Positions 23,857 through 32,926 of a stretch of 64,000 nt of DNA are shown in pieces (position 1 is the stretch's first letter; each line of letters begins with the position of its first letter). The notes beneath the pieces were generated by a model, which saw nothing but the letters and a program-made list of their open reading frames with translations, was not told the DNA's origin and searched no databases. Position numbers and translations under genes: made by a program. The stretch is from Streptomyces iconiensis (GTDB lineage: Bacteria > Actinomycetota > Actinomycetes > Streptomycetales > Streptomycetaceae): the NCBI RefSeq assembly GCF_028657195.3, contig NZ_JANCPR020000022.1:91202-155201 (forward strand), written 5' to 3'.

Positions 23857-26800
23857 TCAGGCCGGCGTCAGGGGGAGCTCCGTCAGGCTGAACCGGGGCA
23901 GTCGGATGCGCAGGGTGCCGGTGTTGTCGGGCTGAGGAGCGCCGGTGGCCAGGGGCCGGTATCCGTCCGGGAGCCGGAGAGCGATGTCGTTGTCGTCGGC
24001 CCGGAGATTCACCAGGCTCAGGGTGAGGCGGCCTTCCCCGGAGGAGTACAGCGTCACCCGGCAGTCGGACAGGGAGCCCAGGTTCAGCAGGGAGCCCTCC
24101 GCGAAGCGCGGAGCGCGGCCTTCAGGGAAGTGGTCCAGCAGGGTCACCTCGTGCGCCAGGGCGCCGAGGCGGGACTCGGCTCCGAACCGGGAGGCGGCTT
24201 CGGGCGTGTGCCGCGGGACAGGCGCGAAGACGTAACGGAACCGCACAGGGCCCGGCTGCGCCGGTGGCGTGTTGCACGGCCAGAAGTTGTTCATCACGTA
24301 GGCGTAGAGATGCCCGCTGGTCTCGGAGAACCGCCGGGGCCAGGTGCCGCGTACCAGGTCGGAGGAGGAGAACAGGGCGCTGTCCGGGGCCGACCAGATC
24401 ACTCCCGGGCCGTCGGGGGCCGTGACGGTGACGGCGGAGGTCGCCGACAGCCACTCGTTGGAGGAGCCCGGTCCGTGATCGGCGCGCGGCTCCACCCAGC
24501 CCAGTTGCCTGTCGTAGCGAACGGTCGGCTCGTCCACCAGGAACGGGAAGGCGACGGAGACCGACTCCATGTCCAGGACCGGCAGTTTGGTCAGCTCGAC
24601 GGTCAGCTCGCAGGTCTCCTTACCGTCCCGCAGCAGCAGTTCCAGGGCGATGTCGCTGAGGCCCGCACCCTCGCCGGCCCAGCGCAGCCGCACGCCGTCC
24701 GGTGTGCTGCGGGCGCCCAGAAGCCGCATCGAGGGCTGTTCCTCGACGAGGCGGGTGGGGGCGCCCTGGTGGTAGCGGGAATCCAGCTGGCGGATCGGCG
24801 TACGGTCATGGGCCGCGCTGTCCGCCGCTCCGGCAGCGGTCAGGCGCACCAGCTCACCGAGCGCGAACGGGGCTCCGCTGTCGAGGAGTTCGCGTCCTGA
24901 TGGGCGGTGCCGCAGACCCACGGGGAGGCCGTCCGCGGCGCGCAGCCGTACCTCCCACGCCTCGCTGGTCACCGTCTCCCCGGTGGGGACGGGCTGCACG
25001 GGCGTCCGTTCCTCGGGGCCCTGGTCGTGGGCCGGCCCCCGGGGGGCCTCCGCTCCGGCGGGCTGTGCGGCAGCGGGCGCTTCTCCGGCGGGCACGGTGC
25101 CGACGCCGTCCGTCAGGGGCAGGCGGCGGTAGCCGAGAGCGGGCATCTCGTCGAGGACGAGGCGTACCCGGAGCATTCCGGCGCAGTCGCTCAGGACTTC
25201 GAACGGCACCGGCCGGCCTTCGGCATCCAGGGGCGCGACTCCTTCGGGCAGGTCCGCCTCGGCGGTCAGCTCCGCCGGCCAGGGGTGAGGGTTGTGCACC
25301 AGGAGGCAAGGGCCGTCCGCACCCGTCGCCTCAGCGAGCTGGCTCAGTGCGCGACGGCTCTCGTCGAGGGAGATCCGGGCGGCGTCGTCGATGGCCCGCC
25401 GCTTCCAGTGGAGCTGGTCGGCTATCTGCGGCGCGTGCGGATGCGCGGTGGCACGCGCCCAGTTCCAGGTGTGCTCCCCACCGGTGATGAGTCCGTCCCA
25501 GGCACGGTCCAGGGCTTCGCGGTGCGGCCGGTAGCCCTCGTCCAGCAGTTGTACGGAGGCGGCGAGCTGTTCGGCGACGGGGAGGAGTACCTGGGCCTGC
25601 CGGTAGGCGGCGGCGTCCGCTGCTGAGGAGGCGGGGCCGTCCTCCCAGAAGCTGCCGCCCTCCGCGCGGTGCACCGGCAGCCGCTCCCGCAGCGGCGCGA
25701 CCGCGCCCAGGTAGTCGGCGAACGTGGAGATCCGTATGCGGGGATGGGCGAAGGCCGCGTTCCAGCGCTCCGCGAAGCCGGCGTCGCCGTCGCCGAGGTC
25801 TTCGTTGTCGGCGTGGGTGCCGATGAGCGCGAGGTCCGAGGGCAGGTAGTCAGGGCGTTCGTAGCGCTCCACATAGCGTTCCAGGCCGTTCACCGCGCCG
25901 GCCACCGACTGGGGATCGGCGGCGATGAACCGCAGCTGCGAGTAGTGGTCGGCGAAGTGGGCCAGTACCTCGCTCCCGTCGGGGGCCCGCCACCGCACGG
26001 GAGAGGCCAGGTGCACCTCGTCGCTGTCCTCGGTCGCCGCCCTGTGGTGGTTGGACATTCCGACGAAGCCGTCCACACCCGCGGTGCGCAGCACGGAGGG
26101 CAGGACTCCGGTCCAGGTCGGCACGTCGGTGATGTTGGCGTAGCGCGGTACGGCGCCAGGGCCCGGCGGGAGCGTCAGGCCGAAGTCGAGGGCGCGGCGC
26201 AGCTCTTCGAGGTGGGTGATGCCTGTCAGCAGATTGCTGTGGAAGGCGTTGACGCCGAGGGTGCCGGCGGCGACGGCCTCGCGCAGGCGGGTGCGGCGCT
26301 GGGGCGAGCGGGTGCGCAGGTACTCACGGACAACGACGGCCCCGTCGACGCTGAAGCGGAACGCGGGGTCCTGCGCCTGTCGGTCGAGGGCCTTGTCGAT
26401 GTTGCGGCAGTGCAGCTCCATGGCCTTGGCCTGGGTGTCGGTGAAGCCGAGGTCGAGGTGCACGTGGGGGATCAGATGCAGGGTCCAGCGGCGTGCCGGG
26501 GTGAGGTCCGCGCGGTGCACCGTCTCTTCGTTCGCGCGGACGGTGAACTCGCTGCGCTCCGTGAACCCGGGGGCGGGAAGCCGCCAGCGGGTCATGCCGA
26601 AGTCCCGGTCTCCCGGAGCGTCCGGCACGGCCAAGCGGTGGCCGCTGTACTCAAGGAAGAGGCCGCCGGGAAGGGTCGCGCCCGCCGGGACGTCCGCCGT
26701 GAGTTCGACCAGCGGGACAGGTTCAGGCTCGCCGTGCAAGTAGAGGGGTGTGGACCGCAGGGTCCATGCGAGGTCGCGGCGCGGCGGGCCTGCGGCCGGT

Positions 26801-27372
26801 TCCAGACGTACGGCGTTCCAGCGCAGGTAGGAACCGAACCACTTGCCGTACTGCGTGCGGGGGAGGGGCAGTTGTTCGCCGGGGTGGTGTGCCGTCCCGG
26901 CGGACGGCGGGCGCGGGGCGCCGGTGGCGGCTGCCTCGTCCAGGACGGTGGTGACGGACAGCTCGTGGCGTCCGGGGGCCAGCCACTGTGCGGGCAGCTC
27001 CACGCGGAGCGTGCCATGGCCGGCGACCGGGCCCGGCTCCCCGGTCCTGGTGCGGTCGGCGCGTTCCACGGCGAGGTGGTGGACGGAGTGGTGCCGACCG
27101 TCCAGGGACACCTTGAGATCGGGGCAGGGCCCGCGCTCCGCGGCGTATTCCAGGTGCAGAACGGTGTCCTCGGACCGCTCGACCGTGAACGCGGTGACGA
27201 TGCGGTGCGCGCTGTGGCCGCCGTCGGCGTCGTGGATGCCGGGGTGCACGTCAGGCCAGGCCGCGCCGGGCCGGGCGGTCTCGACGTGCACGGTGGGCAC
27301 GCCGTCCGTCAGTGGCCAGGGGCCGGGGTGCGGCGCGGGAGTCAGCTGCCACAGGCAACGGTCGGACGTCAT
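23857..27372 (-). CDS. GH38 alpha-mannosidase with N-terminal beta-rich domains
   Basis: A 1171-residue protein without signal peptide or TM segment, so cytoplasmic. Residues about 1-300 are beta-rich and resemble a carbohydrate-binding/lyase domain III (YGKWFGSYLRWNAVRLEPA near 180). The GH38 domain begins near 300 with the metal pair LHLIPHVHLDLGFTD (H-x-H-x-D). The nucleophile Asp is probably in YANITDVPTWTGVLPS near 420. GEHTWNWARATAHPHA near 645 supplies the last metal ligand region. The rest is the C-terminal beta-sandwich. It is the last gene of the leftward arm, downstream of lacI. Its substrate is likely an alpha-mannoside released by the locus. Confidence 0.85.
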   Translation of the reverse strand: MTSDRCLWQLTPAPHPGPWPLTDGVPTVHVETARPGAAWPDVHPGIHDADGGHSAHRIVTAFTVERSEDTVLHLEYAAERGPCPDLKVSLDGRHHSVHHLAVERADRTRTGEPGPVAGHGTLRVELPAQWLAPGRHELSVTTVLDEAAATGAPRPPSAGTAHHPGEQLPLPRTQYGKWFGSYLRWNAVRLEPAAGPPRRDLAWTLRSTPLYLHGEPEPVPLVELTADVPAGATLPGGLFLEYSGHRLAVPDAPGDRDFGMTRWRLPAPGFTERSEFTVRANEETVHRADLTPARRWTLHLIPHVHLDLGFTDTQAKAMELHCRNIDKALDRQAQDPAFRFSVDGAVVVREYLRTRSPQRRTRLREAVAAGTLGVNAFHSNLLTGITHLEELRRALDFGLTLPPGPGAVPRYANITDVPTWTGVLPSVLRTAGVDGFVGMSNHHRAATEDSDEVHLASPVRWRAPDGSEVLAHFADHYSQLRFIAADPQSVAGAVNGLERYVERYERPDYLPSDLALIGTHADNEDLGDGDAGFAERWNAAFAHPRIRISTFADYLGAVAPLRERLPVHRAEGGSFWEDGPASSAADAAAYRQAQVLLPVAEQLAASVQLLDEGYRPHREALDRAWDGLITGGEHTWNWARATAHPHAPQIADQLHWKRRAIDDAARISLDESRRALSQLAEATGADGPCLLVHNPHPWPAELTAEADLPEGVAPLDAEGRPVPFEVLSDCAGMLRVRLVLDEMPALGYRRLPLTDGVGTVPAGEAPAAAQPAGAEAPRGPAHDQGPEERTPVQPVPTGETVTSEAWEVRLRAADGLPVGLRHRPSGRELLDSGAPFALGELVRLTAAGAADSAAHDRTPIRQLDSRYHQGAPTRLVEEQPSMRLLGARSTPDGVRLRWAGEGAGLSDIALELLLRDGKETCELTVELTKLPVLDMESVSVAFPFLVDEPTVRYDRQLGWVEPRADHGPGSSNEWLSATSAVTVTAPDGPGVIWSAPDSALFSSSDLVRGTWPRRFSETSGHLYAYVMNNFWPCNTPPAQPGPVRFRYVFAPVPRHTPEAASRFGAESRLGALAHEVTLLDHFPEGRAPRFAEGSLLNLGSLSDCRVTLYSSGEGRLTLSLVNLRADDNDIALRLPDGYRPLATGAPQPDNTGTLRIRLPRFSLTELPLTPA

Positions 27373-27500
27373 GGTGGGTGCCTCCTGGAAGCGGGTGGCG
27401 GCCGGAGCCGGCTACGCGGGTGCGTGGTCGCGGGCGAACGGCGGAGCGGACGCGGGGCCCCGGTGGACGGGCGCCGCGCGCGAGTTGAGGGCCGTGCGGT

Positions 27501-28508
27501 TCAGAGCGCGCCGTACCGGATGACGGTTGTCGGCACCACGACACGGCGGGTCGGCTGCTGGTTCTCCGTGCCGTTCTTGATGCGGTCGATGAGCAGGCGG
27601 GTGGCCTGGCGGCCGATTTCGTCGGCGTCGTAGGACACGATGGTCAGCGGGAGTCCGAGTACGTCGGCGAGTTCGAAGTTGTCGAAGCCCGCCAGGGCGG
27701 TCTGCAGCCCCAGGCGGCGGACCGCGCGGACCGCGCCCTGGGTGATTCTGTTGTTGGTGCAGAACAGCGCGGTGGGTGCCGAAGGCCCGCCCAGCACGTC
27801 CTTGGCTGCCGCTTCCGCTGTGGCGATGTCGACCAGACCGCGCCGGACCCGGTGCTCGTCGGGTTCCAGGCCGAGTTCCTCGTGGGCTGCCCAGAAGCCG
27901 CGGAACCGTTCCGCTCCGGTGTAGAGCGCCGGGGGGTTGCCGAGGAATCCGAGGTCCCGGTGGCCGTCGGCGAGGAGCTGTGCGGTGGCCTCGCGGGCGC
28001 CGTCGAAGTCGTCGACGAGAACACAGTCCGTGTCGATGCCTGCCGGGGGGCGGGCGGCCAGGACCATCGGCATGCTGGTCATGGTCTGGGCGAGGTGCTC
28101 CTGACGGCTTCCCGCCGGCACCACGATCATCCCCTCGACCCGGTGGGACGCGAGGTCCTCGACGAGGTCGCGCTCGCGGTCCGTCTGCTCGGCGGTGTTG
28201 CTCAGCAGCACGCGCATGCCCTGCTCGGCCGCCACTTCCTGGACGCCCAGCGCCAGACGCGAATAGAACGGGTTGGCGAGGTTGGTGACCACCAGCCCGA
28301 TCATGCCGCTGCCCCCGAGCCGGAGGCTGCGCGCGGTCTCGTTGCGCCGGTAGCCGAGTTCCTTGACGGCCGTCAGTACGCGCTTGCGGGTGGCGCCGCT
28401 GACGCCCGGGTCGTCCTTGAGTACCCGGGACACCGTCATGGCGCTCACCCGCGCGAGCTGGGCGACATCCCGCATGGTGGGAGTGCCACCGGCTCGGCTG
28501 CTGGACAC
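27501..28508 (-). CDS. LacI-family repressor of the mannan locus
   Basis: A 335-residue LacI/GalR regulator. HTH TMRDVAQLARVSAMTVSRVL at residues 10-29, hinge helix ETARSLRLGGSGMIGLVV near 57-74, then a periplasmic-binding-protein-like sensor domain (NPFYSRLALGVQEVAAEQG; FLGNPPALYTGAERFRGFW). It lies between the ROK kinase and the GH38 gene on the same strand with gaps of about 90 and 128 bp, so it may have its own promoter. It is the obvious regulator for both arms; candidate operators lie in the divergent region at 31.3-31.5 kb. The inducer is probably mannose, a mannose phosphate or a mannosyl-oligosaccharide. Confidence 0.92.
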   Translation of the reverse strand: MSSSRAGGTPTMRDVAQLARVSAMTVSRVLKDDPGVSGATRKRVLTAVKELGYRRNETARSLRLGGSGMIGLVVTNLANPFYSRLALGVQEVAAEQGMRVLLSNTAEQTDRERDLVEDLASHRVEGMIVVPAGSRQEHLAQTMTSMPMVLAARPPAGIDTDCVLVDDFDGAREATAQLLADGHRDLGFLGNPPALYTGAERFRGFWAAHEELGLEPDEHRVRRGLVDIATAEAAAKDVLGGPSAPTALFCTNNRITQGAVRAVRRLGLQTALAGFDNFELADVLGLPLTIVSYDADEIGRQATRLLIDRIKNGTENQQPTRRVVVPTTVIRYGAL

Positions 28509-28598
28509 GTTGTCCGTCCTCTCTATGACTGGGGCCGCGTTATCGGGGCTTACTACGGGGGTCGCGCTGTCGGGCAGAGGCTCGGCCGGTGTGGCGGC

Positions 28599-29540
28599 TC
28601 AGGGCTCCGGCCGCGGATCGAGGGCGCGACGGGCCGCTCCGACAAGGGCGGCGTCGGCGGACCGCGTGGCCTTCAGCAGGGCGGGCGGGCCATTCCGTCC
28701 GAAGGTCTCCTCCGCCCAGGAGGCGGCGAGTCCGGCTTCGACGAGGTCCCATGAGGCGGACATCGAGCCCCCGACGACGACGGCGGTGGCGCCGAACTCC
28801 CGGCACCACGGGGCCAGAACGTGGCCCAGCGCCTGGAAAGCGTAGCCGATGGCCTGCGCGGCGCTCGCCTCCCGTCTGCGGGCGCGGGCTGCTATCTCCC
28901 GTACATCGGGCAGGGGGCCGGTTCCGCTCCGCCGGGACAGCGACGCGTACTTCGCGCGGATGGCGCGGCGGGAGACGACGTCCTCCAGCGCCTGCCCCCG
29001 TACGGTCAGCCGGTGGACGTGCCCGCCGGGCGGCACCCCGGGTCCCCGGTGCACAGGGGTGCCCCCGGCCAGGAACGAGGAACCCACGCCGGTGCCGAGC
29101 GTGAGGCACACGACCCGGTCGTGTCCCGCGGCGGCACCCGCACGGTGCTCGCCGAGTGCGAAGGCGTCGGCGTCGTTCAGGAAGTGGAGCGTACGGGCGT
29201 CCTGGCCGAGCCGTTCGCACAGTCCGCTGCCCACGTCCACGCCGTGGAGTGCCTCGAACTTGCCGATGCCGCGGAACCTGCCCGTGCCCGTGGCGTAGTC
29301 GAACGGGCCGGGGATGGCCACACCCCAGTCCCGGCTGTGCGGCACGCGCAGGCGCCGGGCCGTCGCGGCGAGGGCGTCCAGGATCTCCCCGGCGCCGTCG
29401 TCGGAGTCCAGGGGCTCGCGCACGACGGAGCCGGGGAGCGGAAGACCGGAAGCGGTCTCCACGAGCGCGGCCGTGACGTGCGTACCGCCGACGTCGAGCA
29501 CCGGCGTCGGGAGTTTCTCCGAAAGAACCTGAGCGGTCAT
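28599..29540 (-). CDS. ROK-family sugar kinase
   Basis: A 313-residue ROK protein. ATP phosphate-1 motif PVLDVGGTHVTAALVE at the N-terminus, catalytic region LHFLNDADAFALGEHRAG near residue 130 (Asp base), phosphate-2 CLTLGTGVGSSFLAGG near 157 and adenosine motif VVVGGSMSASWDLVEAG near 262. The zinc site CxCGxxGCxE usual in ROK enzymes is absent; HVHRLTVRGQALED replaces it. It probably phosphorylates mannose (or fructose/glucose), feeding the isomerase encoded just upstream. The ATG overlaps the isomerase stop (ATGA), so the two are translationally coupled. Confidence 0.88.
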   Translation of the reverse strand: MTAQVLSEKLPTPVLDVGGTHVTAALVETASGLPLPGSVVREPLDSDDGAGEILDALAATARRLRVPHSRDWGVAIPGPFDYATGTGRFRGIGKFEALHGVDVGSGLCERLGQDARTLHFLNDADAFALGEHRAGAAAGHDRVVCLTLGTGVGSSFLAGGTPVHRGPGVPPGGHVHRLTVRGQALEDVVSRRAIRAKYASLSRRSGTGPLPDVREIAARARRREASAAQAIGYAFQALGHVLAPWCREFGATAVVVGGSMSASWDLVEAGLAASWAEETFGRNGPPALLKATRSADAALVGAARRALDPRPEP

Positions 29541-31270
29541 ACGGGCGTCACCAGTGCCTTGACGACGTGGAGGGGCTCGTCGCCGACGGGGTGGATGCGG
29601 TAGGCGCCGGCGGCGGCGGGGACGGTGAGAGTTTCCGCGAACGCCAGGTGGTGGGTGTGCCCCTCGGCGGTCTCCACGACGGCTCCCCGGCCCGAGGCGA
29701 GGTTGAGGATGTGGAAGCGGCCCGCTGTGTCGTCGTACGCGTGGCATCCGGCGCCGCCGTCGATCACGATGCGGTGCACGGCGTAGAACATCTCCGGCAG
29801 GGCACCGAGGACCTCTTCGCGCCAGCCGGGCCCGTGCCGGATCGTCCGCGGCTGCTGCACCAGGTCCTTGAGCACGTCGTCGCCGCGGCGCGCTGTGTCC
29901 AGGTTGGCGAAGGCGTGTTCATAGGGCAGCGGGCGTGAGGCACCTGCCGCGTCCTTGCGCAGCCAGTCGTAGAAGCGCAGGGAGTACAGGTACGGGGTCG
30001 CGCTCACCTCCAGGACGACGTTGCCCTCTCCCGACGCGTGCGGAGTTCCGGCCGGGATCATGAACAGCTGGCCCGTGGCGGCGGGATGGGTCTGGACGTG
30101 CGCCTCCACGTCCATCGCCGTGCCGTCCCCGATCGCCTGCTCGACCTGCGCGCGCATGGTGTCGGTTTCGGCATCGCCCCGCAGGCCGAGGAAGATCTGC
30201 GCACCGGGTTCGGCGGCGGTGACGTAGTACGTCTCGTGCTGGGTGTAGGGGCGGCCGAACACCTCGCGCATGTAGTCCTCCCTGGGGTGGCAGTGCAGCG
30301 AGAGACTGCCGCCTCCCATCGTGTCGAGGTAGTCGAAGCGGAGCGGGAAGGACGTGCCGAAGCGGGCGCTGACCTCCTCGCCGAGCAGGTCCTCGGGGTG
30401 CAGCACGCACAGGAGTTGGAAGGGAAGCTCGACCTGCGCTCCGGCGTCGGCGCCCACCAGCACCCCGGCCTCGGGGGCGATCAGCTCGTAGCCGAGCGCC
30501 GTGTTGCCCGCCCGTGGGGTGAATCCCAGCTCGTCGGCGGCCCAACGGCCGCCCCACGGTGTGGAGTTGAAGTACGGACGCGTCCGCACCGGGCGGCGGG
30601 CCAGCTCCGCGAGGGTGGCCCGCATCGCCGTGCCCTCCAGCGACGCGGGCGAGGACGGGTCCTGCAGGTCGATCCAGCGGTCGATACGGGGCGCCAGCGC
30701 ATCGCGGTGCCGATCGCACACCGGCCAGTCCGTGTAGAACAGCCGGCGCAGCGTGCCGTGCGCGTACGGGTGGCCCAGGTTGACCCCGACGGGCAGCGAA
30801 CCCCCGGCGACCGCGGCCTCGGCGAACCGCTTGGGCAGGTCCGCGTACCAGAGCACATCCGCCTCGCACAGCCCCGCGCCCGGGCCGATGACCAGCGTCA
30901 CGCCGGCGCCTTCCGGTCGCTCGGGCCGGGGCACCGCGTCGAACAGGTCACCGACCGACGCGGTGGAGAGCGGCCGGAAGAACGGGTCGTCCCCGGGAGT
31001 CCCGGATGCCTCCAGCCGCTCGGCGCGCTCCCGCGACCAGTGCTCCCGCACGTCCAGCAGCGAGACCGGTCGGCCCAGGGACACGAGTGCCTCCGTCAAC
31101 TGACGTGCCGCATGCGCCCAGTTCAGGGCCGCGGGGCCGTCGACGGCGAGAACGAGGGGCCGGTCGGCGTCCAGGCCGGCCACGGCAGCTCCCCACCCGG
31201 TACTGACGCCGGAGCCTGACGGCGCGTAACGGGGGTTGAGTTCGTACGGTCGGGCCTGGTGCTGCTGCAC
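29537..31270 (-). CDS. Class I mannose-6-phosphate isomerase with extra N-terminal domain
   Basis: A 577-residue protein. The C-terminal about 340 residues (from YFNSTPWGGRWAADELGF) form a ManA-type cupin isomerase with the metal-site region SLHCHPREDYMREVFG and MIPAGTPHASGEGNVVLEVS; it interconverts mannose-6-P and fructose-6-P. The first about 230 residues are a separate alpha/beta domain (LVLAVDGPAALNWAHAARQL) that looks like a uridine kinase-type P-loop fold without the GKS triplet. The GTG start at 31270 is preceded by CAGGAGCAGAC; an upstream GTG (31321) lacks a site. It is the first gene of the leftward arm. Confidence 0.85.
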   Translation of the reverse strand: MQQHQARPYELNPRYAPSGSGVSTGWGAAVAGLDADRPLVLAVDGPAALNWAHAARQLTEALVSLGRPVSLLDVREHWSRERAERLEASGTPGDDPFFRPLSTASVGDLFDAVPRPERPEGAGVTLVIGPGAGLCEADVLWYADLPKRFAEAAVAGGSLPVGVNLGHPYAHGTLRRLFYTDWPVCDRHRDALAPRIDRWIDLQDPSSPASLEGTAMRATLAELARRPVRTRPYFNSTPWGGRWAADELGFTPRAGNTALGYELIAPEAGVLVGADAGAQVELPFQLLCVLHPEDLLGEEVSARFGTSFPLRFDYLDTMGGGSLSLHCHPREDYMREVFGRPYTQHETYYVTAAEPGAQIFLGLRGDAETDTMRAQVEQAIGDGTAMDVEAHVQTHPAATGQLFMIPAGTPHASGEGNVVLEVSATPYLYSLRFYDWLRKDAAGASRPLPYEHAFANLDTARRGDDVLKDLVQQPRTIRHGPGWREEVLGALPEMFYAVHRIVIDGGAGCHAYDDTAGRFHILNLASGRGAVVETAEGHTHHLAFAETLTVPAAAGAYRIHPVGDEPLHVVKALVTPV

Positions 31271-31609
31271 GTCTGCTCCTGAGTCGCGAGTGAGGTGGGG
31301 TGCGGATCGGTGGCGTGCCACGAGGGTTTTGTTAACGATACCAATCTCTCCCTGAAGTGCCAGCCCTGTATCTCCGTTCCTCTCATGTCATCTGAGCTGG
31401 CACTTTCCGCGAGGCTTGCAATGTTCCGCCGTAACGCTCTTGTGGCACCTATGTGTTCTCGTTAACCTCCTCGCAATGCACCGGCCGTTCCGTGCCGATC
31501 GGCACACACGGAGACCGCGCCTTCACGGCTGTGGCCGGGCAGCCTCTGGGGCCTCGGGCCCCCGGCAGGACGTGACTTCCATCCGTCACACTCCGGCGAA
31601 AGGGCACCA
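31271..31609. promoter_or_regulatory. Divergent promoter of the mannan locus with two LacI-type operators
   Basis: This 339-bp region separates the two arms. TGTTAACGATACCA at 31330-31343 has the CG-centred near-palindrome of LacI-family operators (half-sites TGTTAAC and TGGTATC). A related TGTTCTCGTTAACC lies at 31454-31467. One is near each arm's start, as for repression of both promoters. The -35/-10 boxes cannot be assigned with confidence. Confidence 0.6.
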
Positions 31610-32926
31610 ATGACATCGTTCGGTACGGCGCGGGCGGGCTCACCCGCCGCGCTCGGCCGACGCCGCTTCCTCGCCGCTCTCGGCGCGGGTGCGGCGGGCC
31701 TGGCGGCGGCCGGCTGCGCACGGGGCAGCAGCACCGCTGCCGTGCCGGGCACGGCGAGCATCAGCACCGACAACGGGACCTGGGACGAGGGCTACCGCAA
31801 GGCGGGCAGGGCGCTCAAGCCCCTCACCGGGTACGGCCTCCGTCCCCTGTCCAACCCTTCGGCGACCTCGTACAAGCAGGTCACCCAGATGACCCTGCAG
31901 ACGTCCCGCGCCTCCGACATGCTCAAGTGGGCGTCCGGCTACGAACTCAAGTCCCTGGCGCGCGGCGGAGAGCTCTCCGACCTGTCGCGGTTGTGGGACC
32001 GGTACGAGAAGAAGGGCTGGGCCCGCCCCTCGCAGCGCGCCTCGCTGTCGTACCGCGGGAAGGTCTACGGCATCCCGCTGTACGAGTCCTACTACGTGGT
32101 GTTCTACAACAAGCGGGTCTTCGCCCGACTGGAACTGCGCCCGCCCGCCACCTGGGACGAACTGCTGCACTGCGCCACCGTCCTCAAGCGCAACCGCATC
32201 ACCCCCTTCGTGGCCACCCAGAACGGCAGTTGGCCCGCCTACGAATGGTTCCAGGAACTCGTCAGCAAGATCGACCCTGACTTCTACAGCGCGCTCGTGG
32301 GAGGCAGGGCGCGGTACACCGACGGCGTGGCGCGTCAGGCGCTGGACATCTGGCAGGGCTTCATCCGCAAGGGCTGGATGACGCCCCCGGACTTCGACCA
32401 GAACAACGGTGCAGCCGCCCTCAAGGGGGGCAGGACAGGCATGTTCCTGCACGGCACCTGGCAGGCGCAGAGCCTCACCGGTGCCGGGATGCGCCCCGGC
32501 AGGGACTACGACGCGTTCATCCTGCCGACCGTCGGGAAGTCCACGCGGAAGTCCGTGATCACCGAGTCCGGCGTCCTGGCCGTTCCGCGCAGCGCGACCA
32601 CGCGCGAGGCCGGAATGGCCAACGTGGGCGCATGGCTGGCCCCGCCCGTCCAGCGCGCGTGGACCGACTTCCTCCAGGATGGTTCGGCCAACCCGGTCGT
32701 ACGGCCCGGCAATCCGGTCGTGGCCCAGCTCAAGGAGACCATCGCCCGGGAGCGGGTGACCCGCCTGATCCGCTACGGCGAGGCCAGCCCACCCAATCTC
32801 GTCCAGGGCAACACCCAGGACCTCGCGGGCTTCATGACGGAGCAGTCCTCCGCCGACGCCACCCTGCGCAGCATGGAGGCGCGGGCAGCGGACGAGTGGG
32901 CCACATGGAAGCGGGACGAGGCATGA
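31610..32926 (+). CDS. Sugar ABC transporter solute-binding lipoprotein
   Basis: A 438-residue CUT1-type extracellular binding protein. The N-terminus has a Tat-like twin Arg motif and hydrophobic stretch (GRRRFLAALGAGAAGLAAAG) ending in a lipobox Cys (AAGC), so it is an exported lipoprotein. The mature part shows the substrate-binding pattern YKQVTQMTLQTSRASDMLKW, YGIPLYESYYVVFYNKRVFA, PPATWDELLHCATVLKRN and MFLHGTWQAQSLTGAG. It probably binds mannosyl-oligosaccharides. The first gene of the rightward operon, it overlaps the next gene by 4 nt. Confidence 0.92.
   Translation: MTSFGTARAGSPAALGRRRFLAALGAGAAGLAAAGCARGSSTAAVPGTASISTDNGTWDEGYRKAGRALKPLTGYGLRPLSNPSATSYKQVTQMTLQTSRASDMLKWASGYELKSLARGGELSDLSRLWDRYEKKGWARPSQRASLSYRGKVYGIPLYESYYVVFYNKRVFARLELRPPATWDELLHCATVLKRNRITPFVATQNGSWPAYEWFQELVSKIDPDFYSALVGGRARYTDGVARQALDIWQGFIRKGWMTPPDFDQNNGAAALKGGRTGMFLHGTWQAQSLTGAGMRPGRDYDAFILPTVGKSTRKSVITESGVLAVPRSATTREAGMANVGAWLAPPVQRAWTDFLQDGSANPVVRPGNPVVAQLKETIARERVTRLIRYGEASPPNLVQGNTQDLAGFMTEQSSADATLRSMEARAADEWATWKRDEA

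Noticed and set aside
25669..27633. 654-codon plus-strand open frame opposite the GH38 gene
   Set aside because: Antisense shadow produced by GC-rich codon structure; composition is Gly/Val/Arg-rich with no family similarity.
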